Shown: positions 13,389-14,136 of the stretch, piece by piece
Layout: every line of letters starts with the position of its first letter
Position numbering within the stretch: the stretch's first letter is position 1
Assembly (NCBI GenBank): GCA_002372855.1
Contig: DFIZ01000043.1
Location: 1-14,136 of the forward strand
Length of the DNA stretch: 14,136 bases
From: Bacteroidales bacterium UBA3684
GTDB taxonomy: Bacteria; Bacteroidota; Bacteroidia; Bacteroidales; P3
Direction of reading: 5' to 3'
Program-made: the position numbers and the translations under genes
Notes under the pieces: model-generated
The model's database searches: none
What the model saw: only the letters and a program-made list of their open reading frames with translations
Told to the model about the DNA's origin: nothing

Positions 13389-14136
13389 ATGTATACAGAC
13401 ACTTCTAAATTCATCGGCGAAGGCCTCACTTACGACGACGTGCTGCTCGTCCCCGCTTACTCCGAAATCCTCCCCCGCGAGGTTACGGTTGCTTCCCGTT
13501 TTTCGAAAAACATCACGCTGAACACCCCGCTGGTCAGCGCGGCAATGGACACCGTCACCGAGGCCGCCATGGCCATCGGCATGGCCCAGGAAGGCGGCAT
13601 CGGCGTGCTGCACAAGAACATGAGCATCGAACGTCAGGCCAACGAGGTGCGCAAGGTGAAACGTGCCGAGAACGGCATGATCATCGACCCCATCACCCTC
13701 ACCAAGGATGCCAAGGTGAAGGATGCCCTGAAACTGATGGAAGAGTACGGCATCGGCGGCATACCCATCGTGGACGAGAACCGCATGCTCATCGGCATGG
13801 TGACCAACCGCGACCTGCGCTTCGAGCGCGACATGGAGCGTCCGCTGAGCGAAATCATGATTACCAAGCTTATCACCACCCATGTGGGCACCACCTTTGC
13901 CGAGGCCACGGACATCCTGCAGCAGCACAAGATTGAGAAGCTGCCCGTGGTGAACGACAAGGGCCAGTTCATGGGCCTCATCACCTACCGCGACATCATG
14001 AAGACCAAGGAGCGTCCCAACGCCTGCAAGGACAGCAACGGCCGTCTGCGTGTGGCCGCCGGTGTGGGCATCACGCCCGACATGATGGACCGTGTGGACG
14101 CCCTGGTGAAGGCCGGCGCCGACGCCATCGTCATCG
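13389..14136 (+). CDS. guaB: IMP dehydrogenase, N-terminal part (cut by window edge)
   Basis: GuaB oxidises IMP to XMP with NAD+, the committed step to GMP, in the cytoplasm. The 249 residues present show the family start, [18 protein letters not shown] (8-25), the barrel strand [14 protein letters not shown] (46-59) and [11 protein letters not shown] (69-79). The Bateman pair of CBS domains follows (about 97-150 and 159-213), with [29 protein letters not shown] and GLITYRDI. The core barrel then resumes ([15 protein letters not shown]). The catalytic Cys loop and the flap lie beyond the window. The start codon is about 35 bases after a strong TATCTTTG promoter. Nothing in the visible part is abnormal. 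Confidence 0.97.
   Translation, partial: MYTDTSKFIGEGLTYDDVLLVPAYSEILPREVTVASRFSKNITLNTPLVSAAMDTVTEAAMAIGMAQEGGIGVLHKNMSIERQANEVRKVKRAENGMIIDPITLTKDAKVKDALKLMEEYGIGGIPIVDENRMLIGMVTNRDLRFERDMERPLSEIMITKLITTHVGTTFAEATDILQQHKIEKLPVVNDKGQFMGLITYRDIMKTKERPNACKDSNGRLRVAAGVGITPDMMDRVDALVKAGADAIVI

Noticed and set aside
13172..13408. 78-codon plus-strand frame upstream of guaB
   Set aside because: It spans the guaB promoter and overlaps the guaB start; low-complexity AT-rich translation without family features.

Overview
The window looks like chromosomal DNA of a fairly GC-rich gut- or rumen-type member of the Bacteroidales (family not resolved). The evidence is as follows. Four promoters carry the Bacteroidota -7 element TAnnTTTG, two of them with a -33 TTTG/GTTG 19 bases upstream. 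Shine-Dalgarno sequences are absent. There are SPII lipoproteins, a TlpA-type thioredoxin lipoprotein, a HydF protein and a cytidylate kinase-like protein of the Bacteroidota sort. Coding DNA is GC-rich and the intergenic DNA is AT-rich.

Layout from left to right. (1) Positions 1-2013 run leftward: hydF ([FeFe]-hydrogenase maturation GTPase), a cytidylate kinase-like protein, and the 5' end of folA (dihydrofolate reductase, cut by the window edge). (2) Positions 2014-2405 are a divergent intergenic region with promoters on both sides and one copy of a dispersed repeat. (3) Positions 2406-6626 run rightward: two tandem secreted paralogues that I read as N-terminal halves of bacterial alpha-2-macroglobulin-like proteins. 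The first is a 551-aa lipoprotein. The second is an 853-aa protein with a DUF4919-like N-terminus and an Asp/Glu-rich tandem repeat. (4) Positions 6623-13034 run leftward as a tight five-gene operon: tlpA-like lipoprotein, beta-rich outer-membrane/secreted protein, ribF, a nitrilase-family amidase, and mutS2. Every junction in it is overlapping or abutting. Its last stop codon interlocks with the stop of the macroglobulin-like gene. (5) Positions 13035-13388 are a second divergent intergenic region holding a second copy of the dispersed repeat. (6) guaB (IMP dehydrogenase) starts at 13389 and runs off the right edge.

Most genes are ordinary housekeeping genes. Two things stand out. The first is the tandem pair of alpha-2-macroglobulin-like 'half' proteins, which lack the bait/thioester half; this is the best candidate here for an uncharacterised envelope system. 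The second is the density of short tandem and palindromic repeats, about ten families in 14 kb. Several are fixed in frame inside conserved genes: two in HydF next to functional motifs, two in MutS2, one in RibF, one forming the hydrophobic core of a signal peptide, and one forming the 3' end of the first macroglobulin-like gene. The family assignments come from recognising motifs by eye; no searches were run.
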